Shown one piece after another: positions 6,945 to 15,107 of a stretch of DNA of 18,906 nt. The stretch is taken from positions 1 to 18,906 of the forward strand of contig DATDGI010000244.1 in NCBI GenBank assembly GCA_036522155.1, read 5' to 3'. Numbering within the stretch: the first letter of the stretch is position 1; each line of letters opens with the position of its first letter. The notes beneath the pieces were generated by a model. The model had not been told where the DNA came from and did not search any database. It saw nothing but the letters and a program-made list of their open reading frames with translations. Made by a program: the position numbers and the translations under genes. Source of the DNA: UBA9676 sp036522155 (GTDB lineage Bacteria; Actinomycetota; Actinomycetes; Streptosporangiales; Streptosporangiaceae).

Positions 6945-8601
6945 AAGCCGGCGCCATGTCCACTACCGGGCACGCCGGATCGCAGCGGCCGGGCATCGGG
7001 CCCCGCGCCGGGCGGCCGGGGCCGGTCAGCTGGGCTGGCCGGCCCGGCCAGGCTGGGCAGTGTGATGACGAACCGGGTCAGCCCGGGCCGGCTGGTCACC
7101 TCGACGCTGCCGCCGAGTGCGGCCGTCACCGCGTCCACGATGGCCAGCCCGAGCCCGGTGCTGCCGGTGGCGTGCGAGCGGGATGCGTCGCCACGGACGA
7201 ATCGCTCGAACAGCCCGGGCTGGAGGCCGGCCGGGATGCCTGGGCCGTCGTCGGTGACGCTCAGCACCACCTTGCCCGCAGCCGGGTCCGGCTGGGCCAG
7301 CGCCACCGTGACCGTGGTCCCGGCCGGAGTGTGCTGGCCGGCGTTGCCGAGCAGGTTGGCGAGCACCTGCCGGAGCCGGTGCTCGTCCCCGCGGACCAGC
7401 ACCGGCTCGTCCGGCAGTTCCAGCTGCCACCGGTGGCCGGGGGTGGCCGCCCGGGCGTCGCTGGCCGCGTCGATGGCCAGCCGGGTCAGGTCGACCGGCT
7501 CGCTGGCCAGCGGCCGGCCCGCGTCCAGCTGGGCCAGCAGCAGCAGTTCGTCCACCAGCACGCTCATCCGGGCCGATTCCGACTCCACCCGGCCGAGCGC
7601 GTGCGCGATGTCGGCGGGGACGGGCCCGGGATGCCGGCGGGCGAGTTCGGCGTACCCGCGGATGGCCGCCAGCGGGGTGCGCAGCTCGTGGCTGGCGTCG
7701 GCGGCGAACCGGCGCAGCCGTGCCTCACTGGCCGCCCGCCGGGTCAGCGCGGATTCGACGTGCCCGAGCATGCGGTTGAACGCCGCCCCCACCTGCCCGA
7801 CCTCGGTCCTGGGATCGGTGTCGGGCACCCGCTCGGGCAGCTTGACCTCACCGCTGGCCAGCGGCAGCTGAGTGACGCGGGTCGCGGTGGCGGCGACCCG
7901 CCGCAGCGGCCGCAGCGACAGCCGCACGAACGCCGTGCCGATGATCCCGGTGAACAGCAGCACGGCGGCGAACACCGCGATCAGGGCGAGCTCGACCTTC
8001 CGCAGGGTGGACTCTATGTCGGTCAGCGGCAGGCCGGTGATCAGCACGTCCCCGTCGTGGCCGGGCACCGCGGTCAGCCGGTAGTCCGTGCCGAGCCACG
8101 CCAGATCCATGGTGTAGAAGCGGTGGTCCGGTGGCAGCTTCGCCAGCGCGGCCTCGTCGGCGGCCGACGGATGGGACTTGCCGCCGACGACCCCCTGGTC
8201 GGTGAGGACCCCGTTCTTGACCCGGGCGCCGAACGTGCCCGCGCCCTGGCCGGGAATCTTGTTGCAGTTCTGCTCGGCGGGCCCCGGCCCGGGCCCGTTC
8301 TGGCCGGGCACCGAGCCGCCCCCGGAATCCCCGGCCTGCTCCGCCTGCTCGGCCCTGGTGATGGCGTCGTTGGTCTCCATGCAGCTGGCATACCGGCCGC
8401 CCGCGGCCGTCAGCTGCGCGTCGATCTGGTTGATCAGGGTCTGGTGCAGGGTCAGGTAGGTGACGATCCCGGCCACCGCGCAGGCGACCGCGAGCAGCGC
8501 GACCAGCCCGGTGATGAGGCGGCCGCGCAGCGTGCGCCCGGCCAGCCAGCGGCCGGGACCGGCGGCCCGCGGGCCCGGGTTGCTGCCGCCGTGCCCGGTC
8601 A

Positions 8602-8602
<1 letters not shown>
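6932..8602 (-). CDS. Transmembrane sensor histidine kinase of the redox operon
   Basis: The protein has 556 residues and starts at ATG 8602, sharing one base with the regulator stop (TGATG), so translation is coupled. Membrane helix 1 is at about 28-50 and helix 2 at about 205-227. The extracytoplasmic sensor between them (about 51-204) contains a Gly/Pro-rich stretch and two Cys (C74, C113) that could make a redox-sensitive disulfide. A HAMP domain (about 228-280) is followed by phospho-acceptor H305 in ASHELRTPL. The ATPase has its N box at NLLGNAGQH (416-424), G1 at DDGPGIP (451-457) and G2 at STGLGLAIVD (481-490). The C-terminal about 40 residues are Pro/Gly-rich. It should phosphorylate the OmpR-type regulator encoded just upstream. 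The signal is unknown. Confidence 0.92.
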
Positions 8603-9319
<717 letters not shown>

Positions 9320-9330
<11 letters not shown>

Positions 9331-9523
9331 CGGTCAGCGCCAGGGCCAGGGCCGGGCAGTCCGCGACCGCCCGCCGGGCGTGCCGGTCCAGTCCCGGTGG
9401 CACCGGCCCGCGGGACAGGATCGGGTAGCCCCACTCATCCAGCGTGATCAGTTCCGGCAGCAGCTCGGCACACAGCCCGTGCCCGGAGCAGGCAATGGGG
9501 TTAACCCGCAGCTGTCGTTCCAT
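9320..9523 (-). CDS. Small single-cluster ferredoxin with CxxHxxC motif
   Basis: This 67-residue protein has one iron-sulfur motif: C12-x5-C18, and C56 followed by Pro. The position of the second Cys of classical 4Fe-4S ferredoxins is H15 (CSGHGLC). Such CxxHxxC...CP ferredoxins are known mainly in actinobacteria, often as P450 partners, and carry a 3Fe-4S or unusual cluster. Here there is no P450; the gene sits directly after a NuoF-like gene (stop TGA, one base, then ATG). GGAG seven to ten bases upstream serves as ribosome site and selects ATG 9523 over the in-frame ATG 9544. It probably passes electrons between the NuoF-like flavoprotein and the membrane cytochrome. Confidence 0.9.
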
Positions 9524-9524
9524 G

Positions 9525-10841
9525 TCATCTCCAGTCTGCGTCATCGGGGGCCGGATCCGGCGGCAGGGGCAGGAAGGGGTGGCGGCTGGTGGCCGTGCAC
9601 TGTCCCCGGAGGTGGTGGTCGAGTTCGGGTGCGAACACCCCGAGCGCGCTGCGCACGAACCGGACGGTCCCATCCGGATGGCGGCACGCGCCGCGACCGT
9701 CGGCCAGGCCGCACCATCGCCCGATGGCGGCCACGGTGCCCGGGCTGGGCCGCGGGCCCGCCAGTTCGGCCAGCGCACCGGCGATCCGCGGCAGGCCGTT
9801 GAAGCAGGGCCCGCACTGCCCGGCCGACTCCAGGGCGAGATAGCGGGCGACGCGGGCGGTCTCGGCCAGGCCGCACCGGCCCGGTGGCAGGGCGGCCAGC
9901 ACGCCCGCCCCGACCGCCGCCCCCAGCGGGCGCAGCGCGGCGTTCGCGAGCGGCAGCCGTTCGGCCAGGCCGCCCGGAATCCATGCTCCGTGGTAACCGC
10001 CGACGAGCACCGCCTGGGTCGGCCGGGCGAGCAGGTCGGCGATCGGGGTTCCCAGCTCGGTCTCGGCCACCTCCACCCGGCCGTCCGCCTGATGCAGGGT
10101 GGCCAGCATGCTGCCCGGCTCGCCGGCGGTGCCGGCGGAGCGGAACCAGGCCGCGCCGTACCGGGCGATCAGGGCCAGGTGGGCGAGTGTCTCCACGTTC
10201 TGCACCAGCGCCGGGTGGCCGGCCACGCGCGGGGGCGTGCGGGACGGCCTGAACGTGGGCAGCGCGGGGCCACCCGCCGCCCGGCTGGCCAGGGCCGACT
10301 CCTCACCGGCCAGGAACCGGGGCGGGGCCCCGATCAGCTCCACCGGCACGAGGTCGAGCCCGGCCGCGGCGCGGTCCGCGATGGCCGCCGACAGCCACTG
10401 GTGCAGCCGCCGGTCGCGTGGCACGTAGAGGCCGGCCGTGGCGGAGCCGACCGTGCCCGCCGCGAGCTGCAGCCCGTCCAGCACCAGATGCGGGGCGGCC
10501 CACAGCAGGGTCTTGTCCTTGCGGCTGGCCGGCTCACCCTCGGCGCCGTTGCCGATCACCACCGCGGGCCGCCGGCCGCCGGCCATGGCGGCCAGCTTCC
10601 GGTGGGTGGGGAAGGCGGCGCCGCCCCGGCCGGTCAGCCCGGCCGCCTGCAGTTCGGCTACCAGAGCCTGGCCAGGGTGATCCAGCGGCGGTGGGCCGAA
10701 CCGGGCCAGGTGCGCCTGCAGGTCGGCCGGGCCCGGATCGCCGGCCGGCAGCAGCCGGGGCATGCCACCGGAGTAGCGGGCTTCCCCGGAGCTGGGGTGC
10801 GGGCCGGGACCGGGCCGCGGCAGCATCGTGCTGGATGTCAT
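9525..10841 (-). CDS. NuoF-like FMN/iron-sulfur flavoprotein (NADH-dehydrogenase-type subunit)
   Basis: The protein has 438 residues. The FMN/NADH core shows GRGGAAFPTHRKL (71-83), NGAEGEPASRKDK (98-110) and LAGEESAL (177-184), equivalent to NuoF GRGGAGFPTG, DEGEPGTFKDR and CGEETAL. A SLBB-like segment (about 245-330) is followed by the iron-sulfur region. NuoF normally has SCGxCxPC; here it reads SAGQCGPC, so the first Cys is A340, leaving C343, C346 and a later Cys (C386 or C377). The gene overlaps the cytochrome gene by ATGA and is coupled to the ferredoxin gene. A role as NAD(P)H-oxidising entry point, or as its reverse, is inferred. It is not part of a respiratory complex I cluster. Confidence 0.85.
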   Translation of the reverse strand: MTSSTMLPRPGPGPHPSSGEARYSGGMPRLLPAGDPGPADLQAHLARFGPPPLDHPGQALVAELQAAGLTGRGGAAFPTHRKLAAMAGGRRPAVVIGNGAEGEPASRKDKTLLWAAPHLVLDGLQLAAGTVGSATAGLYVPRDRRLHQWLSAAIADRAAAGLDLVPVELIGAPPRFLAGEESALASRAAGGPALPTFRPSRTPPRVAGHPALVQNVETLAHLALIARYGAAWFRSAGTAGEPGSMLATLHQADGRVEVAETELGTPIADLLARPTQAVLVGGYHGAWIPGGLAERLPLANAALRPLGAAVGAGVLAALPPGRCGLAETARVARYLALESAGQCGPCFNGLPRIAGALAELAGPRPSPGTVAAIGRWCGLADGRGACRHPDGTVRFVRSALGVFAPELDHHLRGQCTATSRHPFLPLPPDPAPDDADWR

Positions 10842-11476
10842 CGGGCCTCACGATCGGGGACGTGGGAACGGCGGGCCGGGCCGCTGGGTGGCTGGGCCCC
10901 GGCCAGCACGGCGGCGGCGCGCCCGGCCCGCGGCATCTGGCGGGCCCGCTGCGTGAGCCGCCACAGGCCGGCCGCGCCAACCGCGATCGCGCAGCCGGCC
11001 GCCATCAGCCCCAGCCACCCCGTGCGCAGGTCGGTGCTGGCCCCGACGCTGTGAATCAGCGCCACCGGCCAGGCGGCGTAGGCCAGCCAGTGGATGCCGC
11101 GCCAGGCCCGGCGCGGCATCCTCGCCCGGGCCAGGCTGGTGATGATGAGCGCGGCCATCAGGTCGAGCGCGACCGCGCCCAGCCCGAGCCAGAACGGCTC
11201 GTAGGCGGAGACGAAGGGGATCACCACCGCGGCGGCCCGGATGCTCACGTAGGGGTCGATCACGGCGGTGGCCACGTGGGCCGCGAGGAACAGCACCGAC
11301 AGCAGGGCAAGGCTGCGGTGCAGGCCGGTGACCGCGAACGCGGGCAGCCCGGGCAGGCGGCCCTGCCGGTTGACCGCGATGCCGAGGATCACCACCAGGG
11401 ACAGCATCAGCAGGCTGACGACGCCGGTGGCGCGGCTGGCATACCAGAGCGCGGTGCTCTGGGTGATCGCGGTCAT
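10838..11476 (-). CDS. Ferric-reductase-like transmembrane cytochrome b
   Basis: This 212-residue protein has about six membrane helices (about 13-35, 50-73, 82-92, 97-117, 128-147 and 153-172) and a basic, disordered tail. Four His in two pairs, H53/H67 and H129/H142, have the spacing of the ferric reductase/NOX transmembrane domain, which holds two b-type hemes stacked across the membrane. It has no fused FAD/NAD domain; the next genes (NuoF-like and ferredoxin) could supply electrons instead. The start is ATG 11476 with AGGGAG seven bases upstream. It is first in a minus-strand operon and is preceded by the regulator repeats at 11540-11567. A link to extracytoplasmic acceptors or flavoproteins is inferred. 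Confidence 0.83.
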   Translation of the reverse strand: MTAITQSTALWYASRATGVVSLLMLSLVVILGIAVNRQGRLPGLPAFAVTGLHRSLALLSVLFLAAHVATAVIDPYVSIRAAAVVIPFVSAYEPFWLGLGAVALDLMAALIITSLARARMPRRAWRGIHWLAYAAWPVALIHSVGASTDLRTGWLGLMAAGCAIAVGAAGLWRLTQRARQMPRAGRAAAVLAGAQPPSGPARRSHVPDREAR

Positions 11477-11511
11477 GGGCTTGCTCCCTGCTGGGTCCGG
11501 TATCTGCCTTT

Positions 11512-11553
11512 GAGCATCACCGCCGCCGCGCAGCGGCGGCTCTGGCGATGCTC
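11512..11553. repeat. Nested inverted repeat upstream of the cytochrome operon
   Basis: The outer arms are GAGCATC (11512-11518) and GATGCTC (11547-11553). The inner arms are GCCGCCGC (11522-11529) and GCGGCGGC (11533-11540) with a 3-base loop. The right outer arm touches the regulator repeats. Depending on the transcription start it could be a 5'-leader hairpin or a dimer operator. It does not cover the ribosome site at 11484-11489. Confidence 0.45.
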
Positions 11554-11567
11554 TGAATTACCTCTGA
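11540..11567 (-). promoter_or_regulatory. Triple 11-bp direct repeat, likely OmpR-type box of the cytochrome operon
   Basis: Reading toward the cytochrome gene, TCAGAG (11567-11562), TCAGAG (11556-11551) and CCAGAG (11545-11540) recur at exact 11-base steps. The same array, with the gene-proximal copy also degenerate, lies before the apbE unit. The encoded OmpR-family regulator (8602-9330) is the natural binder. The sites also lie upstream of the divergent MFS gene, which may share the control. Confidence 0.65.
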
Positions 11568-11614
11568 GCGATGACCGCTGCGCCAGGACGGCTGGGCCGT
11601 GGCCTCCTGGTCAG

Positions 11615-11644
11615 TTGGCCCAGAACCTCTCGACCTGGCAGGAT
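11615..11644 (+). promoter_or_regulatory. Sigma-70-like promoter of the MFS exporter
   Basis: TTGGCC (11615-11620) and CAGGAT (11639-11644) are separated by 18 bases, close to the housekeeping consensus. Transcription would start near 11651, leaving a short leader with GGAGG before the ATG. Confidence 0.4.
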
Positions 11645-11676
11645 GCGCCACACACCCCAACCCCGCCGGAGGCCGC

Positions 11677-12999
11677 ATGTCCGTCCCGCCCGCCCGCCGC
11701 CGCGGCGTGGGCGGTGTGCTGGTGGACGTTGGGCCGCTGCGGCGGCACCGTGGTTTCCGGCGGCTGTGGACGGGCCAGCTCATCGCCGCCCTCGGCAGCC
11801 AGCTCACCGTGGTCGCGGTCAGCTACCAGACGTACCGGCTCACCGGGTCGACCGTGATGGTGGGCCTGGTCAGCCTGGGCCAGCTGCTGCCGCTGCTGGC
11901 CGGATCGGTGCTCGGTGGCCCGCTGATCGACGCCTGGGACCGGCGCAAGGTCCTGCTGTTCACCCAGGGCCTGCTGGCCGCGGGGTCCGCCGGCCTGGCG
12001 GTCAACGCGACGCTGGGGCACCCGCTGCTGTGGCCGATGTTCGCCTGCACTGCGGAATCGGCCGCGTTCCAGGGCGTGGACTGGGCCGCCCGGCGGGCAT
12101 CGCTGCGCGGCCTGGTGCCGCCGGTCGACCTCGCGGCCGCCCTGTCCCTCCAGTCGGTGGCGTTCCAGGCCACCCAGGTGATCGGGCCCGCCGCGGCTGG
12201 CCTGCTCATTGCCCACGCCGGTTTCGCGCTCGTCTACTGGCTGAACGTGGCGTCGTTCGCGGTGGCGTTCATCACCGTGGCCAGGCTGCCCGCGCTGCGG
12301 CCGCAGGGCGGGGGGCAGAGGGCCGGCCTCGCCTCGCTGGCCGGCGGCGTGCGGTACCTGCGGACCAGCCGCCCGCTGGCCGGGTCCTTCCTGATCGACC
12401 TGGGGGCGATGGTGTTCGGGATGCCCCGGGCCCTGTTCCCCGCGCTGGCGGTGACCGTGTTCCACGGGGGCGCCACCACCGTGGGATACCTGAACGCGGC
12501 ACCGGGGCTGGGTGCGCTGATCGGGTCCGTGCTCACCGGCCATATCGGCCGGGTCCGGCGGGCCGGGCGGGCGGTCGCGTTCTGCGTGGCCGGCTGGGGC
12601 CTGGCCATCACCGGATTCGGCCTGGTGACCTGGCTCCCCGCGGCGCTGGTGCTGCTGGTGCTGGCCGGTGCCGCTGACGTGGTCTCGTCGGTCTTCCGGA
12701 TGATGATCGTGCAGCACATCACCCCCGATGAGGTCCAGGGCCGGATCAACAGCCTGGTCTTCGTCGGGCTGCAGGGCGGGCCACGGCTGGGGGACGCCGA
12801 ATCGGGGGTGGCCGCCGCGATCGCGGGGCCGCAGGTCGCTGCCTGGTCCGGCGGTGTGCTCAGCGTGGCCGCGGCCGCCGTCACCTGCTGGGCGATCCCG
12901 GAGTTCTGGCGCTACCGGAGCCCGGCCGCCACCCTGGCGCCAGCCCGGCCCGTACCGCCGGCCGCCGAAGCAGGCCAGGCCGGGCAGGCGGCGAGCTGA
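11677..12999 (+). CDS. EntS-like MFS exporter
   Basis: The protein has 440 residues from ATG 11677, selected by GGAGG at 11668-11672; an upstream in-frame start would add a non-membrane tail. It has about 12 hydrophobic helices. The MFS motif A-like loop GGPLIDAWDRRKVL lies near 80-93 and the second-half signature ITPDEVQGRINSLVFVGLQGG near 348-368. This pattern fits the EntS/MFS_3 group, named for the enterobactin exporter, though most members have no known substrate. The C-terminal about 30 residues are Ala/Pro-rich. It sits between the two minus-strand redox units and shares its upstream region with the cytochrome operon. A role in exporting a siderophore or redox-active small molecule is only suggested by context. 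Confidence 0.85.
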   Translation: MSVPPARRRGVGGVLVDVGPLRRHRGFRRLWTGQLIAALGSQLTVVAVSYQTYRLTGSTVMVGLVSLGQLLPLLAGSVLGGPLIDAWDRRKVLLFTQGLLAAGSAGLAVNATLGHPLLWPMFACTAESAAFQGVDWAARRASLRGLVPPVDLAAALSLQSVAFQATQVIGPAAAGLLIAHAGFALVYWLNVASFAVAFITVARLPALRPQGGGQRAGLASLAGGVRYLRTSRPLAGSFLIDLGAMVFGMPRALFPALAVTVFHGGATTVGYLNAAPGLGALIGSVLTGHIGRVRRAGRAVAFCVAGWGLAITGFGLVTWLPAALVLLVLAGAADVVSSVFRMMIVQHITPDEVQGRINSLVFVGLQGGPRLGDAESGVAAAIAGPQVAAWSGGVLSVAAAAVTCWAIPEFWRYRSPAATLAPARPVPPAAEAGQAGQAAS

Positions 13000-13035
13000 G
13001 CAGGAGCGGGCCGCCCCGGTAGCGGCGCCGGCCGG

Positions 13036-13323
13036 TCAGGAGCCGCCGGAGGTGGTGTGGGCGGTGCTGCTGCCCGCCGCGCTGGTGCTGCCACCGCTGG
13101 TGCTGGCGGAGGACCGGGACGCGGCCGTCCGCTCCGAGCTTGGCGTCACCGTGGTGGTAGTACTGGCCGCGGCCGTACTGTGCGCCGGGCCGGGGAGCTG
13201 GTAAGCGACCACTCCCGCGGTGGCCAGTGCGGCCGCGCCCACACCCGCCGTGACCAGGCGCGTCCGCGCGCGGCCGCGCTCGCGCCGGGCGAGCGCCGTG
13301 CTCAGTTGCTGCTGGTCCTTCAT
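13036..13323 (-). CDS. Small membrane-anchored Ser/Thr-rich protein coupled to apbE
   Basis: This 95-residue protein shares the base overlap TGATG with the apbE stop, which argues that it is a real, coupled gene. Residues 1-21 are charged and cytosolic (RRERGRARTR), 22-41 form one membrane helix, and 42-95 are a tail made mostly of Ser, Thr, Ala and Gly on the extracytoplasmic side. There is no Cys or His in the tail, so it does not bind a c-type heme. The tail contains SGGST and ends in SGGS, loosely like the S/T-G-A-T/S site that ApbE flavinylates, but the Ala is replaced by Gly. It could be a flavin acceptor, a spacer or an anchor for a partner. I do not recognise a family. Confidence 0.7.
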   Translation of the reverse strand: MKDQQQLSTALARRERGRARTRLVTAGVGAAALATAGVVAYQLPGPAHSTAAASTTTTVTPSSERTAASRSSASTSGGSTSAAGSSTAHTTSGGS

Positions 13324-14276
13324 CAGCTGTGACCACCTTCCGTGGGCCATCCCCCGATGGTGTGCACGCGGCCGTCCTCGGCGACCAGCCGGGCGGGCAG
13401 GCCCAGCCCGGCCAGCCAGGCCGGCGCCGCGCCGCCCCGTATGATCGCGGCCGTGCTGGCGATGTTGGCGTCGGCGCAGCTGGCCGCCGCGACCGAGACC
13501 GTCCGCCACACCGGCGGGGCGGGCAGGCCGGTGCGCGGGTCGAGAATGTGATGGAACACATCGCCGCCACGCCGCCAGCGGCGCGCCGCGGTGCTGGAGG
13601 TGGCCAGGCCGCCGGTGTGCACGGCCACCACCGCCGACGGCCCGACCGGTGGCTCCTCCGGCGGCCCGGTGATGTCCTGGACCCGGATCAGCCAGCCGCC
13701 GGCCGGTGCCTGGCCGACGACCGCGATGTCCCCGCCCAGGCTGACGAGCACGCCGCAGCCGCGCCCGGCGCTGATCCGGGCCGCGGCCCGGTCCGCGGCC
13801 CAGGCCTTCGCGGTGGCCCCGAGATCGAGCCGCACGCCGTCCGGCAGGCGGAGCCGCCGTGACGGCTGGTCGAACTCGACCTGCCGCCAGCCGGGGATGG
13901 CCCGGACGGTCAGCCGGATGGCCGGCCCGTCCGCGGCGACGAGCGAGAAGTCGCGGTCGTATCCGACCGCGTTCATGGCCGCGCCCACCGTTGGGTCAAC
14001 GTCGCCGTCGGTCAGCTGCGCCGCGCGCAGCGCGGCGCCGATCGCCTCCGCCAGCAGCGGGCTGACCGTCACCGGGCCCTCTCCCGTGCGCCGGTCCAGG
14101 CCGACCAGTTCGGAGTCTGGCCGGAACCGGCTGCAGGCCAGGTCCACCGCGGCCAGATCGCTTTCCAGCATGGCCCGGGCGGCGCGCAGCTGGCTTCCGT
14201 CGGTGACGATCAGCTGGACGCCGGTTCCCAGGGCCCGCCAGGTGGCCGATGCCTCCTGGGTGGCCGGGCCGCCCAT
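13323..14276 (-). CDS. apbE: FAD:protein FMN transferase
   Basis: This 317-residue ApbE-family enzyme transfers FMN from FAD to a Thr/Ser of target proteins. The family motifs are in order: LDLGATAKAWAADRAA (151-166), VLVSLGGDIAVVG (about 176-188), HHILDPRTGLP (about 241-251) and SCADANIASTAA (about 264-275), which includes the metal-binding Asp region. There is no signal peptide or lipobox, so it is either cytosolic or exported by another route; many family members act outside the membrane. ATG 14276 overlaps the stop of a 21-residue leader frame (TGATG). Downstream it is coupled in the same way to a small anchored protein. No FMN-binding-domain protein, the usual acceptor, is present in the window. 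Confidence 0.92.
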   Translation of the reverse strand: MGGPATQEASATWRALGTGVQLIVTDGSQLRAARAMLESDLAAVDLACSRFRPDSELVGLDRRTGEGPVTVSPLLAEAIGAALRAAQLTDGDVDPTVGAAMNAVGYDRDFSLVAADGPAIRLTVRAIPGWRQVEFDQPSRRLRLPDGVRLDLGATAKAWAADRAAARISAGRGCGVLVSLGGDIAVVGQAPAGGWLIRVQDITGPPEEPPVGPSAVVAVHTGGLATSSTAARRWRRGGDVFHHILDPRTGLPAPPVWRTVSVAAASCADANIASTAAIIRGGAAPAWLAGLGLPARLVAEDGRVHTIGGWPTEGGHS

Positions 14277-14341
14277 CAGGAGCCGCCCGATCTGGGCTGG
14301 CCGTCCACGGCCAGCCGGGCGGGCCGGGTGGTCGCGTCCAT
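14276..14341 (-). CDS. Putative 21-residue leader peptide upstream of apbE
   Basis: ATG 14341 opens a 21-codon frame beginning MDATTRPARL and ending GGS, whose TGA shares its A with the apbE ATG. A purine-rich AGGAAAGG lies about 7 bases upstream, whereas the apbE ATG itself has no good ribosome site. Ribosomes may therefore enter here and reinitiate at apbE. The peptide is not hydrophobic and I know no family. It could be a coupling leader or an accident of composition. Confidence 0.4.
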   Translation of the reverse strand: MDATTRPARLAVDGQPRSGGS

Positions 14342-14387
14342 CTTGCTGCCTTTCCTTCGCGTGCTCTTACCCGAAGTCTGGGCGGCG

Positions 14388-14429
14388 AGGGTAGGTGCCG
14401 TCTCCGAAAGTTCTCTGAAGGTTCTCTGA
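14388..14429 (-). promoter_or_regulatory. apbE-unit promoter with triple 11-bp OmpR-type repeats
   Basis: Reading toward apbE, TCAGAG (14429-14424), TCAGAG (14418-14413) and TCGGAG (14407-14402) step by exactly 11 bases. Eight bases later comes TACCCT (14393-14388), a TANNNT -10 box. The repeats cover the -35 position, as expected for activation by a bound OmpR-family regulator. The array matches the one at 11540-11567. Confidence 0.65.
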
Positions 14430-14445
14430 GGATGACGGCGATCCT

Positions 14446-14467
14446 GGCCGGGGACTCCGGCCCGGCC
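14446..14467 (-). terminator. Hairpin after the CYTH gene
   Basis: GGCCGGG (14446-14452) and CCCGGCC (14461-14467) form 7-base arms with an 8-base loop. The hairpin starts six bases after the CYTH stop codon and separates it from the apbE promoter. There is no T-tract. Confidence 0.4.
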
Positions 14468-14473
14468 GGCCGG

Positions 14474-15100
14474 TTAGCCCGCGGCTGAGAGCAGCCGGCT
14501 GAGCTTCGAGGCGGCGGCGGACGGCACCGCGCCGGCCCGGAGCAGGCGATCACCGACCGCGTCCAGCAGATCGGTGGTCCCGGTCCCCAGCTCCACCTCG
14601 ATCTCACGCCAGGCGGATGCCGCCCGCCACTCGCCCTCGCCCGGATCGGGCAGCCAGCCGGTCACCATGTCATCGGCGATCTCGGCCAGCACCTGCCCAT
14701 CCGGCCCGGCCAGCGGCAGCACCGTGCGGCTGGTGTCCAGCCGGGCGACCGGCCTCAGCGGCTGGCCGCCGGTCCAGTCCGCCACCAGCGCGGCCAGCTC
14801 GGCCGGAACCGGTTCGGTCCCGTCGCCGAGCGGCGCGTGCACCTCGCGCCGGCGGTCCGTCCCGGCCGGCAGTTTCAGGTGCCAGCCCGCATCCGGGCCG
14901 CCGGTTCGCCTGCGCAGGGTGATCCGGGCCGCGGCCAGCGCGAAACCGGCGGTGTCGAAATAGACGGCCCGCAGCCGGTCGGTGCGCGGCCCGCCGGCCC
15001 CGGCGGCACCGGCCAGGCCGGCCAGGTCAGGCAGGGTGAAATCGGCCCCGGCCTCATATTTACGTTCCGTCTCTATGAACCCGCCCGGGTCGGCTGCCAT
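14474..15100 (-). CDS. CYTH-domain protein (triphosphate-tunnel hydrolase family)
   Basis: The protein has 208 residues from ATG 15100, chosen because the ExExK signature follows at once (E10, E12, K14 in ETERKYE) and a TAGCCT -10 box lies seven bases upstream. Further strands of the tunnel are visible: YFDT (47-50), LRRR (62-65), HLKLP (74-78), EIADD (140-144) and EIEVEL (166-171), with SKLSRLL at the end. These acidic and basic residues bind metal and triphosphate in inorganic triphosphatases, thiamine triphosphatases and class IV adenylate cyclases. Actinobacterial members often continue into a polyphosphate-binding CHAD domain after the SKLSR segment, but this one stops there. It is cytosolic. 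Substrate is unknown; inorganic triphosphate is a reasonable guess. Confidence 0.85.
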   Translation of the reverse strand: MAADPGGFIETERKYEAGADFTLPDLAGLAGAAGAGGPRTDRLRAVYFDTAGFALAAARITLRRRTGGPDAGWHLKLPAGTDRRREVHAPLGDGTEPVPAELAALVADWTGGQPLRPVARLDTSRTVLPLAGPDGQVLAEIADDMVTGWLPDPGEGEWRAASAWREIEVELGTGTTDLLDAVGDRLLRAGAVPSAAASKLSRLLSAAG

Positions 15101-15107
15101 GCTCGAA

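Noticed and set aside
9444..11054. A 536-codon open frame on the plus strand opposite the NuoF-like and ferredoxin genes
   Set aside because: It is antisense to clearly coding genes, its product is low-complexity, and it has no recognisable domain.
13000..13035. Possible terminator between the convergent MFS and small-protein genes
   Set aside because: Only a weak 5-base GCCGC/GCGGC stem is visible.
13036..13200. Ser/Thr-rich repeats as a tandem DNA repeat
   Set aside because: The similarity is at the amino-acid level; no regular DNA repeat unit is present.
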